NCBI RefSeq assembly: GCF_902706295.1
Contig: NZ_CACSJJ010000001.1
Location: forward strand, 186,001 to 250,000
From: Arthrobacter sp. 18067
GTDB taxonomy: Bacteria > Actinomycetota > Actinomycetes > Actinomycetales > Micrococcaceae
Reading direction: 5' to 3'
Length of the DNA stretch: 64,000 nt
In this document: in pieces, positions 1 through 8,922 of the stretch
How the letters are laid out: every line of letters starts with the position of its first letter
How positions within the stretch are numbered: the stretch's first letter is position 1
The notes under the pieces: model-generated
What the model saw: only the letters and a program-made list of their open reading frames with translations
The model's database searches: none
What the model was told of the DNA's origin: nothing
Program-made: the position numbers and the translations under genes

Positions 1-1
1 C

Positions 2-172
2 TTCGATTCCCGTGATGACGCCGGCGACATGCGCCTTGAGATCCTCAACGACAAAGAGGGCGTGTGGCGTTGCCGCACCACCTTCAACTGCTCGGAAGCA
101 TGCCCTCGTGGCATCCAGGTGACCCAGGCAATTGCCGAGGTCAAGCAGGCCATTCTGGCCCGCAAGATCTAG
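2..172 (+). CDS. sdhB: Succinate dehydrogenase iron-sulfur subunit, C-terminal fragment
   Basis: Only the last 56 codons are inside the window; the gene begins upstream. The fragment contains a ferredoxin-type cluster segment, WRCRTTFNCSEACPRGI, followed by an Ile/Val/Ala-rich helix ending in ILARKI. This matches the C-terminal 4Fe-4S/3Fe-4S region of SdhB, which carries electrons from the flavoprotein SdhA to the membrane anchor in complex II. The reading frame is open from base 2 to a TAG and is followed at once by a strong hairpin, consistent with SdhB being the last gene of an sdh operon. A fumarate reductase iron-sulfur subunit is the main alternative. Confidence 0.8.
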   Translation, partial: FDSRDDAGDMRLEILNDKEGVWRCRTTFNCSEACPRGIQVTQAIAEVKQAILARKI

Positions 173-195
173 CCACCGTTCTTCAAAGAACAAAC

Positions 196-243
196 ACGAC
201 GACGGCGCCACTCACCACTGATGGTGAGGGGCGCCGTCGTCGT
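196..243 (+). terminator. Stem-loop after sdhB
   Basis: A 14-bp perfect stem (196-209 with 230-243, ACGACGACGGCGCC and its complement) encloses a second small inverted repeat CTCACC/GGTGAG at 211-216 and 223-228. It begins 24 nt after the sdhB stop codon and is followed by TAATCACTTTCTTC, a weak T-rich tail. A transcription terminator is the natural reading. Confidence 0.75.
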
Positions 244-287
244 TAATCACTTTCTTCAACCGGTCAATGCAACGCAAGGAGACCAAC

Positions 288-1064
288 GTGTCACGCTCCG
301 AAAAGATCAGCTTCACCGGAAGCACCGGCGATACGTTGGCGGGCGTCGTGGACGTTCCTGAGGGCCCGGTACGGGGCTGGGGCCTCTACTCCCACGGCCT
401 GACGCTCGGCAAGGACAGTCCTGCCGCTTCCCGTATCTGCAAGGGGCTGGCCGAGCAGGGCATTGGAATGCTGCGCTTCGACAATCTGGGCTTGGGCGGC
501 TCAGCAGGTGAATGGTCGGCGGGATCGTTCAGCGTGAAGGTGGCCGACACCATCCTGGCCGCGGAATTCATGCGGGAACAGGGCCGGGGAATCTCCCTGC
601 TGGTGGGCCACTCCTTCGGCGGTGCTGCTGTGCTTGCCGCTGCCCGCGATGTCCCGGGGCTCAACGCCGTGGTGACTGTTGGCGCACCCTACGAGCCCAA
701 ACACGTTGAGCACATGTTCGACGCCGAAATTGAGGACATCCTGCGCGATGGCAGCGCTGTGGTGGACCTCGGTGGACGTCCCATGGAGGTCCGCCGCCAC
801 TTTGTGGAGGATGTGGAACGCGCCGATCTGCGCGACTGCATCCGCACCCTCCACAAGCCGCTCATGGTGATGCACTCCCCCACCGACAACACCGTGGGGA
901 TCGATAACGCCAGTGAGATCTTCCGTACCGCCCGGCACCCCCGGAGTTTTATATCGCTGGAGGGCAGCGAGCATCTCCTCACCGGGAAGGGCCAGGCAGC
1001 ACGGGTTGCCCGGATTATCAGCGCGTGGGCGGATCCCTATCTGGAGATCCGCGACGCCGGTTAG
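288..1064 (+). CDS. Alpha/beta hydrolase (OsmC-associated type)
   Basis: Soluble alpha/beta-hydrolase of 258 residues. The nucleophile elbow is GHSFGG with Ser109; Asp200 (HSPTDN) and His229 (GSEHLL) fit the other triad members. The sequence resembles the hydrolase half of bifunctional hydrolase/OsmC proteins, but no OsmC domain follows, so this is the stand-alone form. GTG at 288 is preferred to the in-frame ATG at 267 because AAGGAG (276-281) lies 6 nt before it. The gene sits alone behind the sdhB terminator and its stop is 3 bp from the stop of the convergent binding-protein gene. The substrate cannot be told from sequence. Confidence 0.85.
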   Translation: MSRSEKISFTGSTGDTLAGVVDVPEGPVRGWGLYSHGLTLGKDSPAASRICKGLAEQGIGMLRFDNLGLGGSAGEWSAGSFSVKVADTILAAEFMREQGRGISLLVGHSFGGAAVLAAARDVPGLNAVVTVGAPYEPKHVEHMFDAEIEDILRDGSAVVDLGGRPMEVRRHFVEDVERADLRDCIRTLHKPLMVMHSPTDNTVGIDNASEIFRTARHPRSFISLEGSEHLLTGKGQAARVARIISAWADPYLEIRDAG

Positions 1065-1067
1065 CTG

Positions 1068-2369
1068 CTACTTGCCGATTGCCGCTTTGCTTTCGCTGAG
1101 CCACTGCTCGGCCGCCTTCTCCGGGGTCAGTCGCTTGAAGAGGACCTCGGTGTTGATGCGGGCCGTGATCTCGGAGACAGCCGTCGAACCGGTAGGACCG
1201 ATAAACGTGGGGGCAAAGTCCATCTTGCCGATCTGGTCAATGTAGGCGGCCTCAACCTTGCCCTGGGGCGTCAACAGGTCCTGGATGGCCGTGCGCATGC
1301 CGGAGTTGCTGGGCACACCACGGTCGCTCTGGATGATCTTGGCCGCAGCCTCATTGTTCACCAGGAAGTTCACCAGCTTGGCGGCGGCATCTGTGTGCTT
1401 GCTGCGTGCGGAGATGGTGTAGAACTGCGAGGACTGGAGCCAGATACCGGGCGTAGGTGTCTCACCGGGCAGCTTCAGGAGCTTCAATTCGGCCCCTGAA
1501 GCCTTGCTGAGCGCAGAGAGCGAGTTGCTCCACGTGAGCATCATGCCGGCCTGCCCCATGCCCATCAGCGTCTGCTCCGTACTGACGTTGAGCTTCTCAA
1601 CGGTCTCCGAAGCACTGGGCGCTGCGCCGGACTCACTGAGCTTCAGCGAGAAGTCGAAGTAGTCCTGGACGGTTTCCTTGTCCAGTCCCAGCTGGCCGTC
1701 TTGCGTGTAGAGCGACTTGCCACGTTGGCGGGCGAAGGCATCCAGGGAGTCATGAGTGAGGACGGTCGCCGTGCCATAGGTGCCCTTGGGGCTCTTGGCC
1801 GTGACGTCCTCCGCGATCTTTGCGAACTCGTCCCAGGACCACTTGCTGTCATCCGGCAGTGCAACACCGGCGGCCTGGAAGACGGCAGGGTTCACTACGA
1901 TTGCCAAGGCGTTGGCGCCTGTGGACACTCCGAACTGCTTGCCCTGGACCTGCCCGTTTTCCAAGGCTCCCTGGTCAATTTTGGAAAGGTCCAGGGAACC
2001 GCTCACTTTGGACAGATCCAGCAGTGCGCCGCGGTTGGCGTATTCGGCCGGGTAGGCGCCGCCCATCGTGATGACATCGGGAGCGTCGTTTGCTGCCACC
2101 TGGGTGGCCAGTTTGTCGAAGTACCCCGTGATGTCGCCGTATTCCGGTTTGACCTTGATGTTGGGGTTGGCTGCCTCGAACTCCTTGATCGCTTTGTTGG
2201 TCAACTCGGCACGGTTGGCGTTGCCCCACCACGAGAACCGGATTTCAACCGGGCCGTCTTCAGGCTGGTTGGTGGAGGGGCTGGAACAGGCTGCAGTGAG
2301 CCCGAGCATGCTGACGGCTGCTACGAAAGCTATGGACTTCCGGATACGTCGGAGGGATTTACGCGTCAT
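1068..2369 (-). CDS. Extracellular sugar-binding lipoprotein (SBP family 1)
   Basis: Binding protein of a carbohydrate ABC importer, about 433 residues. The N-terminus has a basic stretch, a hydrophobic core and a lipobox ending LTAAC, so the mature protein is anchored on the outer face of the membrane. The body has the family-1 features: an N-terminal EIRFSWWGN strand and a Trp-rich C-terminal half. ATG at 2369 was chosen over TTG at 2393 because an AAGAAG ribosome site precedes it at about 9 nt. No permease or ATPase gene adjoins it, so it is an orphan. The operator sequence just upstream (2394-2420) is shared with the PL4 and LplB genes, which ties it to the pectin locus. The ligand is inferred to be a pectin oligosaccharide or monosaccharide. 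Confidence 0.88.
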   Translation of the reverse strand: MTRKSLRRIRKSIAFVAAVSMLGLTAACSSPSTNQPEDGPVEIRFSWWGNANRAELTNKAIKEFEAANPNIKVKPEYGDITGYFDKLATQVAANDAPDVITMGGAYPAEYANRGALLDLSKVSGSLDLSKIDQGALENGQVQGKQFGVSTGANALAIVVNPAVFQAAGVALPDDSKWSWDEFAKIAEDVTAKSPKGTYGTATVLTHDSLDAFARQRGKSLYTQDGQLGLDKETVQDYFDFSLKLSESGAAPSASETVEKLNVSTEQTLMGMGQAGMMLTWSNSLSALSKASGAELKLLKLPGETPTPGIWLQSSQFYTISARSKHTDAAAKLVNFLVNNEAAAKIIQSDRGVPSNSGMRTAIQDLLTPQGKVEAAYIDQIGKMDFAPTFIGPTGSTAVSEITARINTEVLFKRLTPEKAAEQWLSESKAAIGK

Positions 2370-2393
2370 TGGGTAAGCTTCTTTCAGGCTCAA

Positions 2394-2420
2394 GAAAACG
2401 GTTCCTGAAACGTATCAAGG
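2394..2420. promoter_or_regulatory. LacI-type operator pair, shared regulon
   Basis: Two adjacent boxes: GAAAACGGTTCC (2394-2405) and CTGAAACGTATCAA (2405-2418). The second is an exact reverse-complement copy of the 14-mer TTGATACGTTTCAG at 10918-10931. The central CG and dyad character are typical of LacI-family sites. It lies between the divergent binding-protein gene (1068-2369) and the GH43 gene (2481), so it could control both. Confidence 0.7.
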
Positions 2421-2480
2421 CCGTGTATATTCGTCAATAGTTTTGAATATGAACTATTTAAATCCACTGAGGAGTCCGCC

Positions 2481-3407
2481 TTGACCATGCGCTTGGACCA
2501 GATCCAGATCCGGGACCCATTCGTGCTTACCCAGCAGTCATCCGGCTGCTATCTGCTCTTCGGCAGCACTGACAAGAACATCTGGTCCGGGCCTGCCACA
2601 GGGTTCGACTGCTACCGAAGCAGCGACCTTGCCACTTGGGAAGGTCCGCTGCCCGCCTTCCGCCCATCCCCCGAATTCTGGAGCCACGAACAGTACTGGG
2701 CTCCTGAGGTGCACCAGTACCAAGGGCGCTACTTCATGTTCGCGACGTTTACTGCGCCCGGGCGTTTCCGTGGAACGCAGGTACTTTCAGCAGCTGCGCC
2801 TGAGGGCCCCTACGAGCCGTGGAGCGATGGTCCTGTCACACCCGGTGACTGGGAGTGTCTGGACGGGACGCTCCACGTGGACGATGCCGGGACGCCCTGG
2901 ATGGTGTTCTGCCACGAATGGAAGCAAGTACACGACGGAGCCATGATGGCCCAGCGGCTCAGCCCGGACTTGCGGACAGCTGAGGGCGTGCCCGTCTTCC
3001 TCTTCAGCGCTTCGGAGGCACCATGGTCCCGCGCCCTGGATGTTCCGTCCGTCCAGGACAGTGAGTTTCCCGTCCACGTCACTGACGGGCCCTTCCTCTT
3101 CCGGCTTTCCAGCGGAAAGCTCATCATGTTGTGGTCGAGTTTTGGCGACCACGGCTACGCAATGGGGATCGCGCGAAGCGAATCCGGAACAGTCTTGGGC
3201 CCATGGACCCAGGAACCGGAGCCCCTCTGGAGTACTGATGGTGGCCACGGCATGATCGGCCGTGCACTGGATGGCAGCCTTTTCCTGACACTTCACCAGC
3301 CCAACAAGAGTCCGCACGAGCGGGCTGCGTTCTTCCCGCTCATCGAAGGTGAGGACACCGTAGTTCTGGCCCTGAGGGAATACGATCCCGCCAACACCGG
3401 CGCCTGA
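2481..3407 (+). CDS. GH43-like glycoside hydrolase
   Basis: Five-bladed beta-propeller type hydrolase of 308 residues without signal peptide, hence cytoplasmic. Family features seen: IRDPFVL near the N-terminus (Asp12, candidate base), WAPEV, and LDGT (Asp128, candidate pKa modulator). The strand where GH43 enzymes usually carry the acid Glu (EGP or EAP) reads TDGPFLF, with Asp202 instead. TTG at 2481 is the probable start: GAGGAG at 2469-2474 lies 6 nt before it, while the ATG at 2487 would be 12 nt away. GH43 members remove arabinose, xylose or galactose side units; with its neighbours it probably trims imported rhamnogalacturonan fragments. It is transcribed divergently from the binding-protein gene. 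Confidence 0.8.
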   Translation: MTMRLDQIQIRDPFVLTQQSSGCYLLFGSTDKNIWSGPATGFDCYRSSDLATWEGPLPAFRPSPEFWSHEQYWAPEVHQYQGRYFMFATFTAPGRFRGTQVLSAAAPEGPYEPWSDGPVTPGDWECLDGTLHVDDAGTPWMVFCHEWKQVHDGAMMAQRLSPDLRTAEGVPVFLFSASEAPWSRALDVPSVQDSEFPVHVTDGPFLFRLSSGKLIMLWSSFGDHGYAMGIARSESGTVLGPWTQEPEPLWSTDGGHGMIGRALDGSLFLTLHQPNKSPHERAAFFPLIEGEDTVVLALREYDPANTGA

Positions 3408-3440
3408 GGGGTTGACAGCTCCTTACTCCAAGGACAAGGA

Positions 3441-3466
3441 TTGAATCGTTTCGGAAAACGGTTTCT
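3441..3466. promoter_or_regulatory. LacI-type operator pair before glycosidase operon
   Basis: TTGAATCGTTTCGG (3441-3454) is joined to GGAAAACGGTTTCT (3453-3466). The latter is the exact reverse complement of 13041-13054 upstream of the PL4 gene, and the former differs at a few positions from TTGATACGTTTCAG. It lies 110 nt upstream of the start at 3577, so it could overlap or flank that promoter. Confidence 0.7.
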
Positions 3467-3576
3467 CACGTAGGCAAATCACGCCGCATTCCGTGTGGAC
3501 GGCCGTTTACGAGACCTATTTGACCGGATTGTCCCCAGCAGCAGTCAAAGCAGACAGCATCAGGAGGGCGTGCACA

Positions 3577-5817
3577 GTGCACAGCCAAAGCACCATACAT
3601 AGTCCGCAATCCCCCGCAGCCATCGACCGCAAGGTCCTCGTGCGGCGCCACAACGTCCGGCAGGAACACCTTGACCCCAGGAGCCCAGTGTCCGTGGGCA
3701 ACGGAGAATTCGCCTTCACCATGGATCTCACGGGGCTGCAGTCGTTGCCCGACGCCTATCCCGTTGGCGCCCGCGACGAGCTGCCACCGGGAACGCTGCT
3801 GGGTACGCAAGCCCAGTGGGGTTGGCACTCGGTCCCATCTGAGCAGCCTTATGACCTGGCCGGTTCCACTGTCCTTTACGATTCACCCCGCGGCCCCGTG
3901 CCCTACGTGGACATGGTGGGCGACATCGTCAACGATCGCGAGACGGATACGTCGTTGGCGGAAACCTGGCTGAGGGCGAACGCCCATCGGCTGGACCTTG
4001 GGCGCATCGGTTTCCGCTGGCTGGAGGACGGCGCTGAACGCCCCCTCACAGCAGCAGACATCGCTGACACCGAACAAATTCTCGACCTGTGGACGGGGAT
4101 CGTCACCAGCCGCTTCACGCTGGCGGGCCACCCCGTGACAGTTACGACGGCGTGCCACCCCGACCGCGATGAACTCGCCTTCCGAGTTGAATCAGAGGCG
4201 CTCGGTGCTGGCTTGGTTGTGGGCATCGGCTTCCCGTACGGTTCCGAAGCCTGGCATGACGCCGCGGACTGGAACAGCCCGGAAGCCCACGCCACGAACC
4301 TTGCGGAGCCGTCCAGCGCCGATGAATACCCGGGCACCCAGGTCTGGCAAGCCCATCGCGAGATGGATGACTCCCGCTACCAGGTGCTGGTCACCGGGCA
4401 GGACCTGACGGTCAAACAAACCGGGCAGCACCACCTCCGGATAGAGCCAGCTGGATCAGGCCGCCCGGTTAGCGCCGGAGTGTTGGACTTCACCGTTGCC
4501 TTCCTCTCCGCGGGCGATGGTGACTGCATCCCGAGGGGTGACAACAGGCTTATTGCCGAGGCACCCAAGCCGAAGCCTGCCGCGAACGCCAGCACCGGCG
4601 TCGTGCTTTCACCTTCCACCAGCGTAGTAGCAGCAGCCGAGGCCTATTGGCCGGCGTTTTGGGCTTCGGGTGGGGCAATCGAGCTCGATGCGACCGCCGA
4701 TCCCCGCGCAAAGGAGTTGGAGCGCAGGATCGTGCTGTCCCAGTACCTGACGGCGATCAATTGCTCAGGCTCGTTGCCTCCACAGGAGACCGGGCTTGTC
4801 TGCAATTCGTGGCGTGGCCGCTTTCATCTTGAAATGCACTGGTGGCACGCCGCGCACTTCGCGCACTGGAACCGCGTGGAGCTGCTCCTGCCATCCTTGC
4901 GGTGGTACTCCACGGTGCTGGAGACCTCCCGCCAGACCGCCAAGGCCCAGGGCTTCGAGGGCGTCCGCTGGCCCAAGCAGGTAGGGCCCGACGGAAGGGA
5001 GAGCCCCAGCCCGATCGGAACGTTCCTGATCTGGCAGCAGCCACACCCCATCCACCTGGCCGAGCTGGTATATCGGGCCAACCCCAGCCGGGAAGTGCTG
5101 GAAGAGTTCGCGGAGATCGTGTTCGAATCGGCCGCTTTCATGGCGAGCTTTGCGCATCCAACATCGCGCGGCTTCGAGCTGGGCCCACCCCTGATCCCGG
5201 CGCAGGAAAGCTACGGCTCCATCCGGGCCAAGGTCACCAATCCGACGTTTGAGTTGGCCTACTGGCAGTGGGGCTTGCGGACGGCGGCTGACTGGCGTGA
5301 GCGGCTGGGCCTGGAACCCGTGCCGGAATGGTCTGACGTAGCCGATGGCATGGTGCCACCTCGCGTGATCGACGGCGTCTACGCTGCGATCGATGTGGAG
5401 CCCTTCACCATCCGCACGGACCACCCGTCCATGTTGTGTGCCCTCGGCGTCCTCCCGCAGACCGACCTCATTGATCCGGACATCATGCGCGCCACCCTGT
5501 CCGACGTCCTGGCGGACTGGGACTGGGGCAGCACCTGGGGCTGGGACTATCCAGTGATGGCAATGACCGCTGCCCGGCTGGAGGACCCCGAGGCAGCCGT
5601 GGACACTCTCCTTCAAAGCGCCGGCAAGAACACGGTTCTCACCAATGGACACAACCGTCAGACGGATTCCCTGCCGCTCTACCTGCCGGGAAACGGAGGG
5701 CTGTTGGCCGCCGTCGCATTGATGGCGGCGGGCTGGGACAACGGGCCGGAGCGGCATGCCCCGGGATTCCCGGCCGACTGGACCGTTGCGTGGGAAGGGC
5801 TGGTGCAGGCGCCATGA
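3577..5817 (+). CDS. Large six-hairpin (alpha/alpha-barrel) glycosidase, family uncertain
   Basis: Cytoplasmic protein of 746 residues with no signal peptide. The N-terminal third is beta-rich (VGNGEFAFTMDLTG and following). The C-terminal part is rich in Trp, His and aromatic residues, including CNSWRGRFHLEMHWWHAAHF, the kind of segment that lines the cleft of (alpha/alpha)6 enzymes such as GH65 and GH95; the Glu in FHLEMHWW is a candidate acid. GTG at 3577 is chosen over 3493 because AGGAGG (3562-3567) precedes it. The stop overlaps the start of the oxidoreductase (ATGA), so both are co-translated. In this locus a role on unsaturated galacturonyl-rhamnose or galactosyl fragments is plausible, but the family was not identified with certainty. 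Confidence 0.75.
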   Translation: MHSQSTIHSPQSPAAIDRKVLVRRHNVRQEHLDPRSPVSVGNGEFAFTMDLTGLQSLPDAYPVGARDELPPGTLLGTQAQWGWHSVPSEQPYDLAGSTVLYDSPRGPVPYVDMVGDIVNDRETDTSLAETWLRANAHRLDLGRIGFRWLEDGAERPLTAADIADTEQILDLWTGIVTSRFTLAGHPVTVTTACHPDRDELAFRVESEALGAGLVVGIGFPYGSEAWHDAADWNSPEAHATNLAEPSSADEYPGTQVWQAHREMDDSRYQVLVTGQDLTVKQTGQHHLRIEPAGSGRPVSAGVLDFTVAFLSAGDGDCIPRGDNRLIAEAPKPKPAANASTGVVLSPSTSVVAAAEAYWPAFWASGGAIELDATADPRAKELERRIVLSQYLTAINCSGSLPPQETGLVCNSWRGRFHLEMHWWHAAHFAHWNRVELLLPSLRWYSTVLETSRQTAKAQGFEGVRWPKQVGPDGRESPSPIGTFLIWQQPHPIHLAELVYRANPSREVLEEFAEIVFESAAFMASFAHPTSRGFELGPPLIPAQESYGSIRAKVTNPTFELAYWQWGLRTAADWRERLGLEPVPEWSDVADGMVPPRVIDGVYAAIDVEPFTIRTDHPSMLCALGVLPQTDLIDPDIMRATLSDVLADWDWGSTWGWDYPVMAMTAARLEDPEAAVDTLLQSAGKNTVLTNGHNRQTDSLPLYLPGNGGLLAAVALMAAGWDNGPERHAPGFPADWTVAWEGLVQAP

Positions 5818-7181
5818 GCACCACCAGACAATCTCCTCGCCGCTACGCGATGATCGGAACGGGCAGCCGCTCCGAGATGTACGTCCGGGCCCTGTTGGGC
5901 AGCCATTCCGACGTCGGCACTCCGGTAGCGTGGGTGGACTCCAATCCCGTGCGGATGGCCTACTACGACCGACTCCTCGGCGAATTGCGGCCGGGAGCCC
6001 CACTGCCGCCGTCGTACTCCCCTGCCCAACTGGAGCAAATGCGCGAGGAAACGGGCGCCGATGCGGTAGTCATCACGACTCCGGATTTCACGCACCACGA
6101 GTACGTGATCGCGGCGCTGAAGCTCGGGATGGACGTCGTGGTGGAAAAACCCCTGACAGTGGACGCACAGAAGGCCGCCGCAATCGCTGACGCCGCCGCT
6201 GCGTCCTCGGCCAATGTCACCGTCACGTTCAACTACAGGTATTCACCGCGGAACACTCTGGTCCGGCAACTGATCGACGCCGGCGAAATCGGCAGTGTCA
6301 CCTCGATCCACTTCGAATGGCTCCTGGACACAGGGCACGGCGCAGACTACTTCCGGCGTTGGCACCGGGAAAAGGAGAAGTCGGGCGGCTTGCTGGTTCA
6401 CAAAGCAACACATCACTTCGACCTGGTGAATTGGTGGACGTCCGGTATTCCGGAGACCGTGTTCGCGTTGGGAGGGCTGAACTTCTATGGGGAGGGCAAT
6501 GCCGGCTCGTCATCTCCCGGGGCGTCGGACGGGCGGTTCGGCCTTGACCTCGGCAAAGACTCCAGAATGCAGCAACTGTTCAAGGACGCTGAACACGTGG
6601 ACGGGTATCGCCGCGACCAGGACGTCTTTGCCCCGGGCGTCACCATCGAGGACAACATGAGCGTCCTGGTGGGCTACCGCAGCGGAGCCAGCCTGGCGTA
6701 CACCTTGCACGCGCATGCACCATGGGAGGGTTACCGGGTGGCCATCAACGGCACACGTGGTCGGTTGGAATTGGATGTGGTGGAGAAACCCCACCGCGCC
6801 CGGGACGCAGACCAGACGGTGGATCCCAGTGCGCAGGATGAGGCGGCCACGGCCGCCTCGGCGGACACCGCTGCCCGCGATTCCCTGCGCCCACGATCCA
6901 GCACATTACTCCTCCAGAAGCACTTTGAGCGGCCGGTCGAGATTCCCATTCCCGTGGGCGTGGGCGGACACGGGGGCGGCGACCTGAAACTGCTCGACGA
7001 CGTCTTCCGTGGTGCCGTTACTCCGGGCTCGGCTGGTGCCATCCCCGGCGAGGAAAACCTTGCCCGACGCGCCGGCTACCTGGACGGACTACGGAGTATC
7101 GCCGTCGGAATCGCAGCGAACACGTCAATAGCCTCAGGCGAAGTGACCCGCATAAGTCAGCTTGGCTTCCCGATCGACTAG
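5814..7181 (+). CDS. Gfo/Idh/MocA family NAD(P)-dependent oxidoreductase
   Basis: The protein has 455 residues. The N-terminal Rossmann domain begins YAMIGTGSRSEMYVRAL and carries the EKPLTVD segment with the family's conserved Lys; the second domain contains GGLLVHKATHHFDLVNWW. Members oxidise or epimerise sugars and sugar acids. At 455 residues it is longer than the usual 330-390, with extra sequence around 340-380 (DQTVDPSAQDEAATAASADT). Its ATG overlaps the preceding stop by 4 nt, so it forms a two-gene operon with the glycosidase under the operator at 3441-3466. A sugar-acid or deoxy-sugar step in pectin breakdown is inferred. Confidence 0.87.
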   Translation: MSTTRQSPRRYAMIGTGSRSEMYVRALLGSHSDVGTPVAWVDSNPVRMAYYDRLLGELRPGAPLPPSYSPAQLEQMREETGADAVVITTPDFTHHEYVIAALKLGMDVVVEKPLTVDAQKAAAIADAAAASSANVTVTFNYRYSPRNTLVRQLIDAGEIGSVTSIHFEWLLDTGHGADYFRRWHREKEKSGGLLVHKATHHFDLVNWWTSGIPETVFALGGLNFYGEGNAGSSSPGASDGRFGLDLGKDSRMQQLFKDAEHVDGYRRDQDVFAPGVTIEDNMSVLVGYRSGASLAYTLHAHAPWEGYRVAINGTRGRLELDVVEKPHRARDADQTVDPSAQDEAATAASADTAARDSLRPRSSTLLLQKHFERPVEIPIPVGVGGHGGGDLKLLDDVFRGAVTPGSAGAIPGEENLARRAGYLDGLRSIAVGIAANTSIASGEVTRISQLGFPID

Positions 7182-7197
7182 CTGGCTCTGACGTTGC

Positions 7198-7242
7198 AGG
7201 CCCGCTGTTTCGTCGCTGGGGGAGCGACGAAACAGCGGGCCT
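7198..7242. terminator. 20-bp hairpin between convergent genes
   Basis: A perfect 20-bp stem (7198-7217 with 7223-7242) closes a GGGGG loop. It sits between the stops of the oxidoreductase (7181) and the convergent binding-protein gene (7266), so it can serve both strands. No clear U-tract follows on the plus strand. Confidence 0.8.
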
Positions 7243-7265
7243 CCGACGTATTGACGGGATGCGTG

Positions 7266-8909
7266 TCACGCCTTGCTGGCCGCGAGTGCCTCTTCGAGTT
7301 CGGCGCGGATCTTGTCCCCACCGCCAGAGCGCCAATCCTTGACGGCATCGTCCCAGGCTGTGACCGCCTGGCGGCCCTGAAGGATGTCGTCGCGGACTGA
7401 ACGGAGCTTCTTCTCGAGCTGGCCGCCCTTCCTGACTTCGGTCTCGGAATAGAGACCTTCCACCGGGCTTGCTGTGCCATCAGGCAGGACGCGGTTCATC
7501 TGCTCGTACTGGGCTTTCACCACATCCTCCTCACCGGGGAGATACAGCACTGTGGGTGCGTCCGCCAGGTACTGCTGGCCGAGTTGTGTCTGGCCTACCC
7601 CGGAGTCCAACGGCACGGGGTCGGTGCCGGACAAGGCGTAGTGCACGCCCTCCACTCCGTACTTACGGAACAGATACTCCTCCGTGCCGAACGGTGCGGC
7701 CAGCCAGTTGGCCACGTGCAGGAAGGTCTCCAGTCTGTCCCCTGCGCCCTTATTGAAGGCCACCACGCTGTGGGTTGGTGAGCCAATCCAGAGCGAGCCC
7801 TTGCCGCCGTCGAATCCTGGAACGTCCAGGGCTGAGATCTTGAATCCTTCCTGCCCTGCGGCTTGCTGGTAGTAGGCCGGCCAGGCGCTGTACGAGTCGC
7901 CTGTGAAGTAGGCAGTTCCCGCCAGGAACCACTGCTTGAACTGGCCGGCATTGGCGGCGAAGGCATCCGGATTCACCACCCCGTCAGCAAACATCTTCCG
8001 TCCTGCCTCCAGCGCCTCCTTCATTTCCGGCGTCTCATCCTTGCTGGTCAGCTTCCCGCCTTCCTCGCGCCAGCCGTTGGGGACATTGAGCGTCTGCGCG
8101 ATGAAGTTGATAGGGACTTGGGTTAGCGCCCACGTGTTGCCCTTTGGGTTGCTCAGTTCCTTGCACAGTGAGAGGTACTCCTGGAAGGACGTAGGTTGGG
8201 CTGTGATGCCCTTCGCTGCGAGAAGGTCCTCCCGCCGGTATTGGATGGTGCTCTGCAGCACGCCCCGGGGAATGGGGATGGCGAAGATTTCGCCACCGAA
8301 CATGGCCGCAGACCAGGACTCCGACGGAATGTTGGCCAGGAACGGGTAGTCCTTGATGGCGCCGCCGGAGAGGTGCTTGGTGAGGTTTGCGGCTTTTGCT
8401 TGGAGCAGCTGGGGTACGGAGTTGGCGCCGCGGGCCACCTGGAAGATATCCGGCAGCGAGTCGCCGGCCACCACGGTGGCGAACTTGCTGGGGTAGTCGG
8501 TGGCCGGTGTCATGGATATTTGGAGGTCGGAGCCCAGCCTGCGGTTCAGTTCCTGCCAATAAGCGTTCTTGTCCACGCCGGGCGGAATGGGCGAGGACGT
8601 CTGCACCATGGACGTTATGGCCTTCCCGTCGCCGGGCGCCTGCCCCAGGGCCTTCACAGGCTGCGCCGGGTACCGGTAGAAGACATCCGGGATGCCAAGA
8701 TCGGTACCTTTGAGGTCCGGAGTTACCCCTTCATAGCGGATGAAGTCCGGCAGCGTGCCCTTGGCCTGGGCGGCCGCGCCTCCCCCTGACGCGCCCGGCG
8801 AGCAGGCTGACAGCAGGGGGCCTCCCAATGCTGCAAGTGCAAGCACTCCCAGGGAGCCGCGACCAAAGTTCCTGCGGCTGAACTCTTTCTCTGTAGCGAA
8901 TTCGTGCAT
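7266..8909 (-). CDS. LplA/YtcQ-type extracellular oligosaccharide-binding lipoprotein
   Basis: Binding protein of 547 residues, the large size usual for partners of LplB/LplC permeases. The N-terminus has SRRNFGRGSLG, a twin-arginine motif, followed by a hydrophobic stretch and the lipobox LLSAC, so it is probably a Tat-exported lipoprotein. ATG at 8909 is favoured because AAAGG (8918-8922) is 8 nt upstream; the TTG at 8915 is too close to it. It follows both permease genes by 13 nt and shares their promoter. In Bacillus subtilis the similar YteP-YtcP-YtcQ set imports rhamnogalacturonan fragments, which fits the lyase upstream. Confidence 0.9.
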   Translation of the reverse strand: MHEFATEKEFSRRNFGRGSLGVLALAALGGPLLSACSPGASGGGAAAQAKGTLPDFIRYEGVTPDLKGTDLGIPDVFYRYPAQPVKALGQAPGDGKAITSMVQTSSPIPPGVDKNAYWQELNRRLGSDLQISMTPATDYPSKFATVVAGDSLPDIFQVARGANSVPQLLQAKAANLTKHLSGGAIKDYPFLANIPSESWSAAMFGGEIFAIPIPRGVLQSTIQYRREDLLAAKGITAQPTSFQEYLSLCKELSNPKGNTWALTQVPINFIAQTLNVPNGWREEGGKLTSKDETPEMKEALEAGRKMFADGVVNPDAFAANAGQFKQWFLAGTAYFTGDSYSAWPAYYQQAAGQEGFKISALDVPGFDGGKGSLWIGSPTHSVVAFNKGAGDRLETFLHVANWLAAPFGTEEYLFRKYGVEGVHYALSGTDPVPLDSGVGQTQLGQQYLADAPTVLYLPGEEDVVKAQYEQMNRVLPDGTASPVEGLYSETEVRKGGQLEKKLRSVRDDILQGRQAVTAWDDAVKDWRSGGGDKIRAELEEALAASKA

Positions 8910-8922
8910 TACCAAGACCTTT

